Origin: Cryptomeria japonica
Taxonomy: Eukaryota; Streptophyta; Pinopsida; Cupressales; Cupressaceae
Assembly: GCF_030272615.1 (NCBI RefSeq)
Contig: NC_081412.1
Span: 105,326,796-105,390,795, forward strand
Reading direction: 5' to 3'
Length of the DNA stretch: 64,000 nt
A program made the translations under genes and the position numbers. Below, in pieces: positions 32,835-45,800 of this stretch (position 1 is its first letter; every line of letters begins with the position of its first letter). The notes beneath the pieces are model-generated. The model made no database searches and was not told the DNA's origin. It saw only the letters and a list, made by a program, of their open reading frames with translations.

Positions 32835-35800
32835 ATGATGAAGAGGGAAGGTCCAAAGTTCAACAGAGATAACTTTAAAATATGGAAGGACATAATGAAG
32901 ATATACATCAGAAGCATGGGTGCTCAACATTGGAGCTATGTTGAGAATGTTTATGTCATCCCTACCAGTACTCTCACCAATGACCAAAAGAGAGAGATTT
33001 AGGAGAATGGGCAAGTCATGGAAGCCCTAATCAGTAGTTTATCTAACATTGAGTTTATTGATGTCCAGGATAAAGAAAATCCCAAAGAAGTGTGGTATAC
33101 TCTTGAGAATATCTATGGCGGTGATGAGCATGTAAAACAAGCTAAGGAAGAAAGCCTTAGAGGGAAGTTTGAAGACATGCAGATGGTTGAAGGTGAGACC
33201 ATTCAACAATATGGAATACGAATCAAAACTATTGTTGGAGATATCAAGAGTGCAGGTGGTAAAATAGAAGATTCCACTGTTGGTAGCAAAGTTTTGAGAT
33301 CCTTATTACCTATGTATGCAATAAGGGTTGCTGCTATTCAGGAGTTGAGATCAATAGACAAGACTAAGGTATCCCTAGACTCCATCATTGAAAAGTTGAT
33401 AGCCTATGAGCTAAATAGTTTTGATGGCAGTGTTCAAAAGATTGAATCAACTTTTAGAGCATCTGCTGCACCATCTAGAAAAGGAAAAGAAGCAAGCACC
33501 AACGGTAAACCAAGATAGAGTAGAGAAATGGATGATGAGGAGATTCTGATGGAATTTGAAGCTCTTCTTGCTAAGAGACTTCCTAAGGGAACCGGCAAAT
33601 ACAGAGGTAAGCTTCCTTTGAAATGCTTCTCTTGGAACTAGATAGGACACATCACTATAAACTGTCCTAATGGAGATAGCAAGGACAAACTGGAAAAGTT
33701 CAAGAAATTCAAAGGAGGAAACCAGAGAAACTATTTTGTAGTAGTTGATGAAGGTGTCACAGATGAGGAATCAGAAGATGAAGAAAATAAAGATATTGTG
33801 TTTGTTGTAGTCAAGGAGGATGTGTCAGACAAAAAGGCTCTTGTCTCCTGCTTTGATAATTCTAATGAGTGGGTCATTGACAGTGGTTGTTCTCACCATA
33901 TGACTAGTGACCGGAGCAAGTTTATATCTCTGGAAGAGTATGATGGTGGGGTGGTTCGTTTTGGTAATGATGCACCATGTATGGTCAAAGGCAGAGGGTC
34001 CATCTCTCTAAATGGAAAGAGAAGTGCTAACAATGTGTATTGGGTGGAAGGTCTCAGACACAATCTATTGAGTGTTGCCCAGCTGAATGATAGTGGACTC
34101 ACTCTAGAATTCAAAAATGGAGTCTGCAAAATCAAAGGAAAGAATGGTGAACTGATGGCCACCGATATGTAGACCAAAGGTAACTTATTTCAGCTGAATG
34201 CAAATATAAGTACATGTCTTATGGCTAAGTTTGATGATAGTTGGATATGGCATAAGAGACTTTGCCATGTAAAATTTGATAACATAGTAAAGGCCAGTAA
34301 GATCAAGGCAATTAGAGGACTACCGATGCTAAGCAAATTGGAAAATCTTTTGTGCAGAGAATGTCAACTGGGGAAAATGTCTTCCTCAACCTTCAAAGGT
34401 AAATCTTTCACTACTAACAACTTACTTGATCTTGTGCATACTGATTTGTGTGGTCCTACGAAAACTAGGAGTGTGTAGGGAGATAGGTATTTTATGATTC
34501 TTACAAATGATTGCTCAAGAATGATGTGGGTCACATTCTTGAAGGACAAGCGTGAAGCCTTTGGAAATTTCAAAGCTTTCAGAGCACTGGTAGAAAAGGA
34601 AAGTGGTAGAAGAATCAAATGCCTTAGAACTGATCAAGGAGGGGAATTCACTTCCAGTAAATTCAACAAATATTGTGAAGAGAATGGCATCAACAGGCAA
34701 CTGTCTACCCCCCGGACTCCACAGCAGAATGGCCTAGCAGAGAGAAACAACTAGACTGTGGTTGAAGCGGCTAGAACTATGTTGATCCAAGGAAATGTCA
34801 CTCACACCTTTTGGAGAGAAGCGGTGAGCACTGCAGTCTACACAATGAACTGGGTACTCATCAAGAAAGGAAAGGATAAGACTCCTTATGAGTACTGGAC
34901 CAGTAAGATACCAATGGTAAGCTACTTCAGAGTGTTTGGTAGTAAATGTTATATCAAGAGGAGTGAACATCAGAGCAAGTTTGATGCTAAATGTGATGAG
35001 GGAATATTCCTAGGGTATTCCACTAAGAGCAAAGCTCTCAAATGTTTCAACAAAAGGACTCAGAGAATTGTTGAAAGCATCAATGTTAGGGTTGATGAAA
35101 ACTCTAAGAAATCAAAGGAAACCGACAAAGATCATGTAGGAGATGAACCAGTAGTAACCTTCTAGGAATTGGTTGCAAATCAATCCAGTACCAGCAATTG
35201 TGCTCCTACACTGGTAGATGCTGATGAAGATGAGGATGATGAAGAAAAGCAAGAGGAAGCTATTAAGAACATACCTAGGTATGTCAAACTCAATCATGAT
35301 CCAAAGCAAATCATAGGAGACAAAGATGTAGGAATTATTACAAGAAGAAAGGCCAGAGAAAGCTCATGTATGATCTCTGAATTTGAGCCTAAATCATTCA
35401 AAGAGGCACATAAAGATGATGGCTGGATCAAGGCATTGGAGGAGAAACTTGACCAGATAGAAAAGAATGGTACATGGTCTTTGGTACCCAAACCAGAGCA
35501 TAAAAATGTCATTGGAACCAAATGAGTTTTCAGAAATAAGCTAAATGAGGATGGCACAGTGGTAAGGAACAAATCCAGACTAGTCTGTAAAGGATGTGCC
35601 CAAGAAGAAGGAGAAGACTATGGTGAAACCTTTGCTCCAGTAGCAAGATTGGAAAGAGTTTGTATTCTTCTTGCATATGCAACTTTTAAAGGATTCAAGG
35701 TATACCAAATGGATGTAAAATCTGCATTTTTAAATGGAATATTTGAAGAGGTGTATATAGAGCAACCAGATGAGTTTGCCCTATCAGAAGACAGTAACAT

Positions 35801-36420
35801 GGTGTGTAGGCTACATAAAGCCTTATATGGACTGAAGCATGCACCAAGAGCATGGTATGAACGCTTGCATTCCCATCTTGTGAAGATTGGATTTGAAAGA
35901 ACAAGTGAAGATAGCAATATCTACTTGAAATCAAAAGGAGATCAGATTCTAATCTGTGAAGTATTTGTTGATGACATAATCTTTGATAGAGATGACAAGA
36001 TGAGTCATGACTTTGCAGATGAGATGAAAAGGAGTTTGAAATGTCACTCATAGGGGAAATTAAGTTCTTTATTGGACTACAGATTCAACAAATGAAAAAT
36101 GGAATCTTTATTACTCAGTCCAAGTATGTCAAAGAGGTGTTGAAGACCTTTGGTATGGAAGATAGTAGACCGGTTGGTACACCAATGGTGACAGGTTGTA
36201 AACTATCAAAAGAGGATGACTCAGCTTGGTAAATGAGAAGGAATATCGATCAATGATTGGTAAGTTGCATTATGTAGTGCATAAAAGACCAAACATTGCA
36301 CATGTATTGGGTGTTACTGCTCGGTTTTAGCAAAGTCCAATAGAATCCCACTTGGTAGCAGTAAAGCGGATTCTTAGATATCTGAAGGGAACTATTGACT
36401 ATAGGTTATGGTATCCATAC
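32835..36420 (+). pseudogene. Copia element C gag-pol, up to the element I insertion
   Basis: ATG 32835 starts gag (TAG 33000; open block 33018-33518). One frame is kept for 3.2 kb. The zinc knuckle is damaged (second Cys is Trp, then a stop). The protease motif VIDSGCSHHMT is intact. Integrase keeps HTDLCGP and LRTDQGGEF, and RT keeps FVDDIIF. TAGs stand at 33516, about 33640, 34170, about 34476, about 34752 and 35163, with TGA near 35523; several replace glutamine or tryptophan. A one-base loss in an A-run near 36028 shifts to frame 2, and another indel near 36228 shifts back towards frame 1. Coding continues at 40640 after element I. Confidence 0.92.
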
Positions 36421-36898
36421 TGTGAGATTTTGCGAACATCTAGAGGCAATGGAAATCACAAATAGAGAAACAAAACATATGATAGAAATAAACTATATTC
36501 TATCAAGATAAAAATACTGATCAACTGGATCATCAAGCAATCGTTGATTGATTTCCCGTACAAACAATGTAGATGAACCTACTTATATAGGCAAGGCTTA
36601 TGGATATGTGAGCACACAAACATGACATGTGACTCAATAAGAAACAAGGGTAGGTAGGAAATAGGTGTGGGTAGGTAGGAGAAATAATATAATAGTCCAC
36701 ATGAGGTGGATCACCCACTGAATGTGGAGTGTAACAACGAGATCACACCATAAAAGGTGGAAATTCTCCTACACACATTATCCCAATGTGGCACAAACAC
36801 CCAAGTGTCTCATACCCAAACTAATATGAAATGCATTTCCTAAGTAAACTTAAGTAAGGTGTAATAATATCCAAGATATATAATTATTTACACCAACA
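36421..36898 (-). repeat. 3' LTR of element I
   Basis: On the minus strand TGTTGGTGTAAATA...ATCTCACA. TATATAAG on the minus strand (about 36592) is the promoter-type motif. Confidence 0.92.
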
Positions 36899-37415
36899 CC
36901 CCCCTTAAGTGCAACTTAGGGGAATGCACTTAAGTCTACAATGCAACTAAGAAATGCAAGATGGGTACCAGCTACTAGGCCATGTTAGGTACCCACGTAC
37001 AAATGCAAAAGCATGCAAACCAATGCAATGAAATCTCTCACAAAGTGGGGAAAGAGAGAAAAACCCAATGGGAAAAAACCCTCCCCCAAAAGAGAGATGA
37101 AAACTAGATACAAAGAACTCTCATAGAAGTATGTGAAGGACAAAACCCCATGTGAGGAAAAAGTCCCCCCCATATGAGAGAAGAGGAAGAGAGACTAGGA
37201 AGCCCCCCCTCAATCTGGAATCTGCACCAATGATAGAAGCTCAAAGATGAATGAAGAAACTGCCCCATGAATGTCGAACAACATTCCTCCCCTTAGGAAG
37301 AAACAAAACCAAAGGTGTATACAAAAAGTCTCCCCAACCATGAAGGGAAGATGAAGTAAAAATACTCATGATGAAAGGAATCTTTGAAAACTGCTCAAGT
37401 GTCCCCATGTCGATG
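36899..37415 (-). other. 3' noncoding region and polypurine tract of I
   Basis: On the minus strand it ends CACTTAAGGGGG at 36899, abutting the 3' LTR as a PPT. The rest is purine-rich with several CCCC/GGGG runs and has no supported gene. Confidence 0.75.
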
Positions 37416-39318
37416 CTAAAAGGTACCCCCTCCAAAGGTGGTAAACTGTGCCACTACTAAAAAAGGCACTCCAAGATCTAGTGGAGATGAATGTAGAACA
37501 ATATCCAAAGACTCATATGTCTCCTCAAAAGATAAAGAGACCTCCTCCAAGTGTTGGACAAAAGTATCCACAATCATATCAACCTCTAAAGATTGATCAT
37601 GTAGAGAATGCACAAGAGGGTCAGAGTGATCACCCACAACAATCAAAGAAGGATCATCTTCATCAAAGAGAAGATGAATGTCATGAATGGTGTCTCCCAA
37701 ATCTGCAATGTAGGAGTCCACAAACAAACCTATAATGTCTGTCAAGTAGGCATCCCAATCAACTGAAGCTGGAAGATATGGAATATACTGTTGCATTGAA
37801 TCATAAGAAGGCAAAACCGTCACACTAGCTGCATCATCAGGTGCAATAGGTGGTGTGATATCAATAGAAGGAGATGAAATGCAAGGTTCAAGAATGTTGT
37901 CACATGTGAGAATCCCCAAGTTCAAATGCCCAAAATTTCCCTCAAAATTTGAATCATCAACATAGGAAGAACCAACCTTATCAATTGGATCAAAATCTGA
38001 AAAAGAGTACAACCGAGATGTATGATCAACCACCCCAGTCGCAATGATAGCTCCACTCTCCAAGTCTCTAATGATAACTGAATCAGTTGTGAACTCCACA
38101 GTTTTCCTAGTTGCCCCATGTGTGATTTGATAGATGGAAAGAAGATTATTTGTCAAGTGGGGTACACACAACACATTATTGAAGGAGTTATCCCCAATGG
38201 CAATAGATCCTTTCCCAATCACATCCATGTATGTATGATTGCCCATCAAAATCTATGGCATGTGGCAAGGCTCAAATGTAGAAAACATAGATTGCGAAGA
38301 TGCCATATGATGAGAAGCCCCTGAATCTAGAAGCCATCTCCCTAAATCATGACTTGCAGTATCACAAAAGAGCTTGTCCCTTTCCTTTATCTGTCCCAAA
38401 AGAGTGATCCTTTCCTTTATCCTTGGAAGAAGAAGCCAATGTAGACATTCTAGAAGGTAGGTTGATTCTATTCTTCTCAAGAAGATTCTTCAACTCATCA
38501 ATATCCTTTTTATAACAATCATGTTCATCATGTCCTGACTTCTTGCAATATCCACAAAAAAGATTGTCCTTATATGATTTCCTCTTAGGTGAGAATGGTG
38601 AATCACCTTGTTGTGGAGAGGAAGATTGTGCTCCATCTTTTTGTGGTTTTGACTTAGGTTGCTTTTGATTCTTGCCTTTTCCTTGATTACTTTGATTCCC
38701 TTTATTAGCCACCAAAGCTTATGACTTTGAAGATTTGAGAATCCCCATCGTGGTCAACTTAGATTGCTCAAGTATCAACATCTTCGTGAATGAATCAAAT
38801 GAGGGAGAAGTGTATGAGGAACCTTTAGCTAACCTATGGGTGTGAAAGATAGATACAAAGGCTGCATAGTCTGAAGGAAGCTTGTCCAACAAGTTATAAA
38901 CCAATTGAGCATCCTTTAGCTTTGCTCTTAGCTCAATTGCTTTTGTGACATAATTTTGGATTGTATCAAAATCCTTGGGATCCAAAGTTGTGAGTTCACT
39001 ATCAAGCTTGTAGCCCTTAATCTCATCAACTTGACCATGCAATTTTTTAAAAATATCCCAAGCCTCTTTAATTGTTGTACACTTATCAATGTGAAAAATG
39101 AGGTCATCTAATACATAGTTTCTAAGAGTTCCAAGTGCCATAGCATTCTTAGTAAGCCATTCAATTTGAGCATTAGGATCAGCCTTAGGATCAGGTGGTG
39201 TTGTAATAGTTTCATTTACATAATGAATGAATCCTTTTTCCATTAGTTTACTCCATGCCTTAATTTTCCATGATGCATAATTATGAGGAGTTAAAAGTAG
39301 AAATTTAGGAGAACCCAT
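37416..39318 (-). pseudogene. Element I gag-protease polyprotein
   Basis: ATG 39318 starts a copia gag (TPHNYASWKIKAW; YNLLDKLPSDYAAFVSIFH), with TAA at 38719. The same frame then has the intact knuckle CGYCKKSGHDEHDC (about 38565-38525). A frameshift near 38390 leads to the protease block (WLLDSGASHHMAS intact; one stop at 38253). An open frame follows to 37416. Its last 170 residues are strongly acidic (many D/E, few K/R) and match nothing I recognise; they stand where integrase would begin. Only two stops and one frameshift in 1.9 kb make this the least decayed gag here. Confidence 0.85.
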
Positions 39319-40147
39319 AGCACCAAAATGAAAAAAACACAAGATAGAGAGAGGCACAATCACACAAGACACCCCGCCCCCAAAAAAAAATACTCAATCA
39401 AGAAATCCCCCCAAAATGGTGATTTTAGCACTTTATACTTAATCCGTATACAATGGACCACTTGCAAAACATGGCAAAGTGGACTTCTGATTTCAATTTA
39501 CAACTTCTCAAAATGAGATCTAAGAGACTTCAACAAATACTGCTAATGATCTAAACTGAGATCCAAGAAAAATGCAGGTACCAAATATGTCGAAAATGGC
39601 CAAATACTGAGAGTACAATTTGTACTTAAAATCATTGCAGACAGATGGCAGATTATGAAATTAGATGAAAAAATATGCACTTTCAAAAAAAACGGCACCT
39701 GAAAAGGAGTCCATATGAGCCCAAACGAAGTCTCCAAAGTTGTAAAAATCGAGATTTCATGATTTCTGAAACACCTATATCCAAAAATTAGAAAACTCCT
39801 GCACCACTATACAGATCATGAAATTCTACCCCAAAACAAAAAAAAATTCTTGAAATAATGAGTCTGGATGAGTGAGATATCGCTATTTGAAAAATGCCTG
39901 CAAAATTATAATTTCTGGAAAATTTCCGTCGTAGCATCAAACTTCAAATGCCTCTAGATTTGGCCTCCGAAGTCCGATTTGGATGAAAAAAAAGGCAAAA
40001 TTGACTTTCTTGGACCTTTTTAATTCAATGGTATCCTCAGATTTGACCCATCAAGCTTCAATAAAAACTTGCAATAGAAAACTCTAAAATACACAACCCC
40101 GAATAGCATCAAATTTCTCTCAATTAGCAAACCAATGACACTCTAAT
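39319..40147 (-). other. 5' leader of element I
   Basis: About 830 bp between PBS and gag ATG, with no supported gene. A long leader may hold packaging signals (inference). Confidence 0.5.
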
Positions 40148-40160
40148 GTCTCTGATACCA
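40148..40160 (-). promoter_or_regulatory. Primer-binding site of element I
   Basis: On the minus strand TGGTATCAGAGAC; the first 11 bases match the initiator tRNA-Met complement. Confidence 0.85.
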
Positions 40161-40639
40161 TGTGAGATTTTGCCAAGATATAGAGGCAATGGAAAGCACA
40201 AATAGAGAAAACAAAATAGATGATAGAAATAAACTATACTCTATCAAGATGAAAATACTGATCAACTGGATCATCAAGTGATTGTTGATTGATTGCCCGT
40301 ACAAACAATGTAGATGATCCTACTTATATAGGCAAGGCTTATGGATATGTGAGCACACAAACATGACATGTGGCTCAATAAGAAACAAGAGTAGGTAGGA
40401 AATAGGTGTGGGTAGGTAGGATAAATAATATAATAGTCCACATGAGGTGGATCACCCACTAAATGTGGAGTGTAACAACAAGATCACACCATAAAAGGTG
40501 GAAATTCTCCTACACACACTATCCCAATGTGGTACAAACACCCAAGTGTCTCATACCCAAACTACTATGAAATGCATTTGCTAAGTAAACTCAAGTAAGG
40601 TGTAATAATATCCAAGATGAATAATTATTTACACCAACA
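40161..40639 (-). repeat. 5' LTR of element I
   Basis: It pairs with 36421-36898. Minus-strand TATATAAG at about 40333. Confidence 0.92.
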
Positions 40640-41139
40640 CATACAATAATGATTTCAACCTGAAAGTGTTCATAGATGCTGATTGGGCTGGTAATGTAGA
40701 TGACCGGAACAACACAACTAGTGGTGCATTCTTTCTCGGTGGAAGACTGGTCTCATGGATGAGTAAAAAGCAGAGTTGTATCTCTCAGTCTACATCAAAA
40801 GTGGAGTATGTTGCATCTTTTATGAACTGCACCCAGACTATTTGGATGAAGCATGTATTGAATGGCTTCAAAGTTCCTCTATCTGAACTGGTAAGTATAT
40901 TCTATGATAATACAAGTGCAATTAACATATCCAAGAATCCAGTTTTATATGCTAGAACCAAGCACTTTGAACTCAAGTATCATTTCTTGAGGGAAAAGGT
41001 TCAGAACAAAGAGGTGGTATTGGAACATGTTTCCAGTAAGGAGTAGTTAGCAGACATATTCACCAAGCCTCTATCGAAGGCTACTTTTGCCTATCTGGGA
41101 GGTGAGCTAGGGGTGCCGCCCCTTCAAGAGGTAATCTAA
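40640..41139 (+). pseudogene. Copia element C RNase H, after element I
   Basis: This continues C pol. RNase H motifs are FIDADWAGNVDDR, SWMSKKQSCISQS and YDNTSAINISKNP, then the C-terminal tail. TAG at about 41044 replaces the Gln of KEQLAD, and it ends at TAA 41137. One residue in the glutamate motif differs from B (SKVEY against TEAEY). Confidence 0.9.
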
Positions 41140-41384
41140 AGGTTTGTGCTCCACATCAGTCAGATCTTACTTTGCTACATCTTTTCACGATTGATGTGTT
41201 GAAGGATGCTACTCCTCAAGGGGAGCAACATAGTGGAACACGGTAGCGTGTGCCTCCACTTTGGAATTGTTGTTAAAGGGGGAGAAGATATGAAGTGGAA
41301 AAGATATCTGTAGTATTAAGAAGAAGATGTGATGCAGAAAGAGAGATATCTTTGTATATTGCCATCAATGCCAAAGGGGGAGAT
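41140..41384 (+). other. 3' noncoding region and polypurine tract of C
   Basis: It ends with GCCAAAGGGGGAGAT at 41370-41384, next to the LTR. Other purine runs are at about 41217 and 41277. Confidence 0.8.
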
Positions 41385-42876
41385 TGTTGGCATATGTGCA
41401 GAATATGTTGACATGATGATATTGTGTTGTCATTGATGTCAATATGCTGAAAGAGAATTGGTAGTATGCTAAAGAGTGAACAGGATTATTGAAGGTAAGC
41501 AACTAATTGTGAACTGACATATGTGAAAAAGTGAAGCGGTATGCTTGTCCAAGTGAACCGGTATGATGTTGTGAACCGAAACCAGTATGTTGGAATGAGA
41601 ACTGGTATATGAAATGTTTTGAATCTAGGGTTCATATGGCATAACTACCAGTTGGTAGTCTCAGCTTCAGGGTTTCCGGTTGAAGTGTTTCGAGCCTGTA
41701 TATTTCAACTGATGGCATTGTGTGATGAGTTAGCATTGTAATAGAGATCAGATTATGTTGCCACGTCAGCCTCGTGCACATGAAGGATATTGAATGAAGG
41801 AGATTGATCCTATCTACCTCGGGAATGTGCGAAGTCTCTGCAAATGGTGGAGAACGCATGATGGGTTATCACCTCCAAGAAGTGGTGAAGAATGAATGAT
41901 GGAGAATGTCTTGAGATCTGTTCAAGACCGTTGTATTCAAATGCAAAGTGTTCAATGGTCAGGATTGAACCGACTAAATTTCTTAACCAAAGTGTTTAGG
42001 GTTTAGGGTTTATGCTACCGACCTATTTGTTTCCTATAAGGTCGATGTGGTGTTTCATGCTGAGGTTGTTGGAAAATGTTGTGTGTGTATCTATGTGTAG
42101 AGATACATGATTCTTGCCAGACCAGTTGAGAGGATTGATACCTACATAGTGTGTGTGCAGAAGGGAGAAACTAAAGCGGATCTACATTGGCATTAAGTGC
42201 TATTACCAGATCATTGTAATACCTATTGATCTCGAATCACTTCAACAGTTGGAAAATCCCTTAACAGGGTAGCTTTAACCAACTTGCTGTAAATCCTTTA
42301 ACAGGGTGACTCAAAGCCATTGAGTTCATAAAATCCTTTAACAAGGTAACCTCTAAAAGGGTTTAAGCCTTAACCGGGTGATCCCTAACAGGATCGGTTC
42401 CTAACAGAACCGTTTGTAACAGTCTTTAACTGGACTAGGCTTCTAATAGAGAAGACTTCTAAAGAGTTCAAAATAGCTTGTGGGTATTCATCCCCACCGT
42501 GGTTTTTCCCAGTTGGGTTTCCACGTGAAAAATATATGTGTCATGTGTGATGTCCTTTTCATGTGATGTTTTGTTGTTTTCTATCAAGTGGTGAATCATG
42601 TTGATCTAGCAAGTTATTATATCTTTGATGATATATTATCCATTTATGAATAAGGACAAAGTGGAAATGTGGGAGTAGGTTGTATGAAAAGCTAAGAATT
42701 TTGACTGGTTCATGTCTTTCATAGTTGCACTGTGTTTAACCGGTAGTAGTCTGGTTTGGACCGGTGTTAGGGATTGCTAGTAGTCAAACCGGTTTAGGAA
42801 AAGTTTTTGTGCCTATACTGATTCACCCCACCTCTCAGTACCGGTTTGGTACTCACTATTCATCACTAAGTTATCA
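41385..42876 (+). repeat. 3' LTR of element C
   Basis: 1,492 bp, TGTTGG to ..TTATCA, followed by the CAAAA duplication. Confidence 0.93.
41994..42040 (+). promoter_or_regulatory. Telobox plus TATA-like module, 3' LTR of C
   Basis: Telomere-like run at 41994-42012 and TATAAG at 42035-42040. Confidence 0.45.
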
Positions 42877-42881
42877 CAAAA

Positions 42882-45800
42882 TCCATGCTTATATCCTCCC
42901 AAGGTCTTACCGGTACTATCAAAGGTTTATACAATCCCACATTCTGATTACTGCCCTTTGTAAATTGACAAACTCTACAACTCTGCACATATCTCTTAAC
43001 ATTCTTATGAATCTAGAGCCAAAAGTACTACTCACTCACCAATGCTACTATTTTGTCAATGCCAAAATGTCCAGCTAAACCTCCACTATGTTTCTCCTTT
43101 ATCAGATTCTCCCTCATAGAACTCTTAGGTATGCACAACTGAACTCCTCTAACTAACATCCCATCCTAGATGAAGTAATCTAACCATTTTCTTTTGTCTA
43201 CCATAACCGGTTCTCTACATGCTTTCCAAGAATCTGTAAAATCTAGGTCTTCATCATACAAGGTCTTCAAATCTTCAAATCCTAATATTGTCACTCTCAT
43301 CTATGTTAGCAAATTTCTTCCTACTCAATGCATTAGCAACTTTGTTAGATTTCCCACTTCTATGCTTCAACACAAAGGTGTAACTCTGCAAGAATTCTAC
43401 CGATCTCATATGTCTTTGATTCAACTTACTCTGACTGATCAAATACTGGAAGGCTTGACGATTTGTATAAAACACAAACTCCTTAGGCAATAGGTGTCTC
43501 CACTTCTTCAAGGCTTGAACTATGGCATAAAACTCCTAATCATATATTGAATATCTCCTTCGGACATCATTCAATTTCTCATTGAAATAAGCTACTACTC
43601 TTTCTTCTTGACTCAAGACTGCTCCTATTGTTGCTCACTTGCATCACAATCTACTTGAAATACTTTATTGAAATCTAATATCTAACACATGATGCTCAAT
43701 CACTTTCTGCTTCAACAGTTCAAAACTTTTGTTTGCTCTGGTGGTCAATTGGAATTCCTTCTGATCTCCTCTCATGGTCTTAGTCATAGGGTTACAAACT
43801 GAACTGAAATTTCTAATAAACTTCCGGTAAAAACTAGCCAATCCATGAAATGATCTTACCTCTCCAATGCTTTCTGGTGTAGGCCATTCAACAATTAATT
43901 TCACTTTCTCAAGGTCCATCTTCAAACCATCCTCAGATATCACAAATCCCAAATAGACTAACTCATCCTTCATGAAAGTGCACTTCTTGATATTGATCAA
44001 CAACTTCTCCTCTCTCAACCTCTATAGAACTTGTCTTAACTACAACAAATGCTCCTCTTTTGTCATACTAAAAATCAAAATGTCATCCAAATACGCAATA
44101 GAAAACTTACCCAAGAATTTCTTCAACACCTCATTCACCAGCCTCATGAAAGTACTCGGTGCATTAGTCAATCCAAAAGGCATCACCTACCATTCATACA
44201 GTCCTTCATTTGTCTTAAATGTTGTCTTCCACTCATCACCTTCTCTGATCCTAATCTGATGATATCCACTCTTCAAATCTATCTTTGTAAAGTATTTTTA
44301 TCCACTCAAACAGTTCATTATGTCATCCATCCTAGGCAAAGGAAACCGATATTTCACTGTGATATTGTTTATTGCTCTTGAATCAATACACATTCTCCAT
44401 TCTCCATTCTTCTTAGGTGCTAATACTACTGGTATTGTACAAGGGCTCAGATTTTCCCTAATCAAACCTTTCTTCAACAACTCCTGCACTTGTCTATTCA
44501 GTTCTTCATTCTCTATCAATGTCAACTGGTGTGTAGCTTTGTTAGGCAAACTAGCTCTGGGAACCAAGTCTATGCAATGACTAATACTTCTCATAGGTGG
44601 CAATCCATCAGGTATATCTGAAATGATGTCCTCATATTCTATTAGCAAATCTCTTACCTCTTTTGAGTGTTCTCCTTTCGATTCTGATCTCTTAGTCTTC
44701 TTAAGAATTAAGAAAACACACACAATTTCATGTCTTAGTCCATCCAGGAATTTCCTTCCATCTACTAAACAAATTCTAGCATTCGTACAAACTTCATTCT
44801 TCAAAGGTTCCTCCAAAGGCAACAAGGTTTGCTTCATCCCATTGGTCACAATACTGTATGTATTCTTCCTCCCATCATGTACTGTCTGTCTATCAAACTG
44901 CCAAGGTCTACCCAACAAAAGATGACAAATATCCATAGGCATAATCTCACAGAAGACTTCATCTTGATAATTCCCAATTTTCAATTTCACCAAACATTAT
45001 TCACTTACTAACAACTTATGTTCATCCTGAATCCATGCTATCTGGTAAGGCTTAGGGTGTTTCAATCTCTCCAACTTCAACTTATTCACCATTTCTTTTG
45101 AAACAAGATTATCTGAACTACCACTACCAATAACAACTTTACAAAACTTACCGAATACCTTACATCTAGTATTGAATAGATTCTTCCTCTGCAAAGGCTC
45201 TTCATCTCCTCCTATATGACACAAAGCTCCTCATCACCAACACTTCTCCATCTTTTGATTTATTGTCTGATCCGGTGAGATTTTCTTCCACCACAACTAC
45301 TCTTCCAGTATTTTTTGTCTTCTTACACTCGAATGCACGATGTCCTTCTCCTCCACACTTAAAGTAGGTTCCTTTGAATGTCGTCTTGTCTTGTCTTCCA
45401 AAGTTCTCATTCCGATAACCATCCGATTCTGTCCTCCGGTAGAAATTTCTATCATCCTTCCGATATGAATTACCTTTTTTTCTCACTTCCTTTTCCTTGC
45501 TTTGATTTGTACGGGTTCCTCTTCCCCCTTGAAATCTTCCTCCTATAAACCTTCCACCTCTACCTCTCTTTCTTTGCTCATGTCTTTTATTTAACTTCTC
45601 TTCTGCCTTTAGGGCATACTGATAAGCCTCTTCAACACTCTCCAATTTGATCATACTCAATTCATCATGTCTAGACATCCACAATCCATTCAAATATCTT
45701 GCAAATTGTTCAACTCCATCATCAACATGTTCAGATCTGATGTTCAACTTGTAAAATGCTTCAGTGTACTCCTTCACACTAGATTCCTTTTGTCTCAAAT

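Larger units (their letters stand above)
36421..40639 (-). mobile_element. Non-autonomous copia element I (gag-protease only)
   Basis: 4.2 kb, flanked by the perfect target duplication CATAC (36416-36420, 40640-40644). LTRs are 478 and 479 bp and about 95% identical by eye. The PBS beside the right LTR shows minus orientation. Only gag and protease are encoded; integrase, RT and RNase H are absent. A minus-strand TATA box is present in the LTRs. Confidence 0.92.
31235..42876 (+). mobile_element. Copia retrotransposon C, inserted in gypsy E
   Basis: Complete element with two LTRs, PBS, all gag-pol domains and PPT. The perfect 5-bp target duplication CAAAA lies at 31230-31234 and 42877-42881. 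LTRs differ by about 8% over 350 bp (by eye). It is close to element B. Element I lies inside its RNase H region. Confidence 0.93.

Noticed and set aside
37448-37735. Plus-strand ORF in element I
   Set aside because: It is the shadow of the minus-strand gag-protease frame, which has family motifs.
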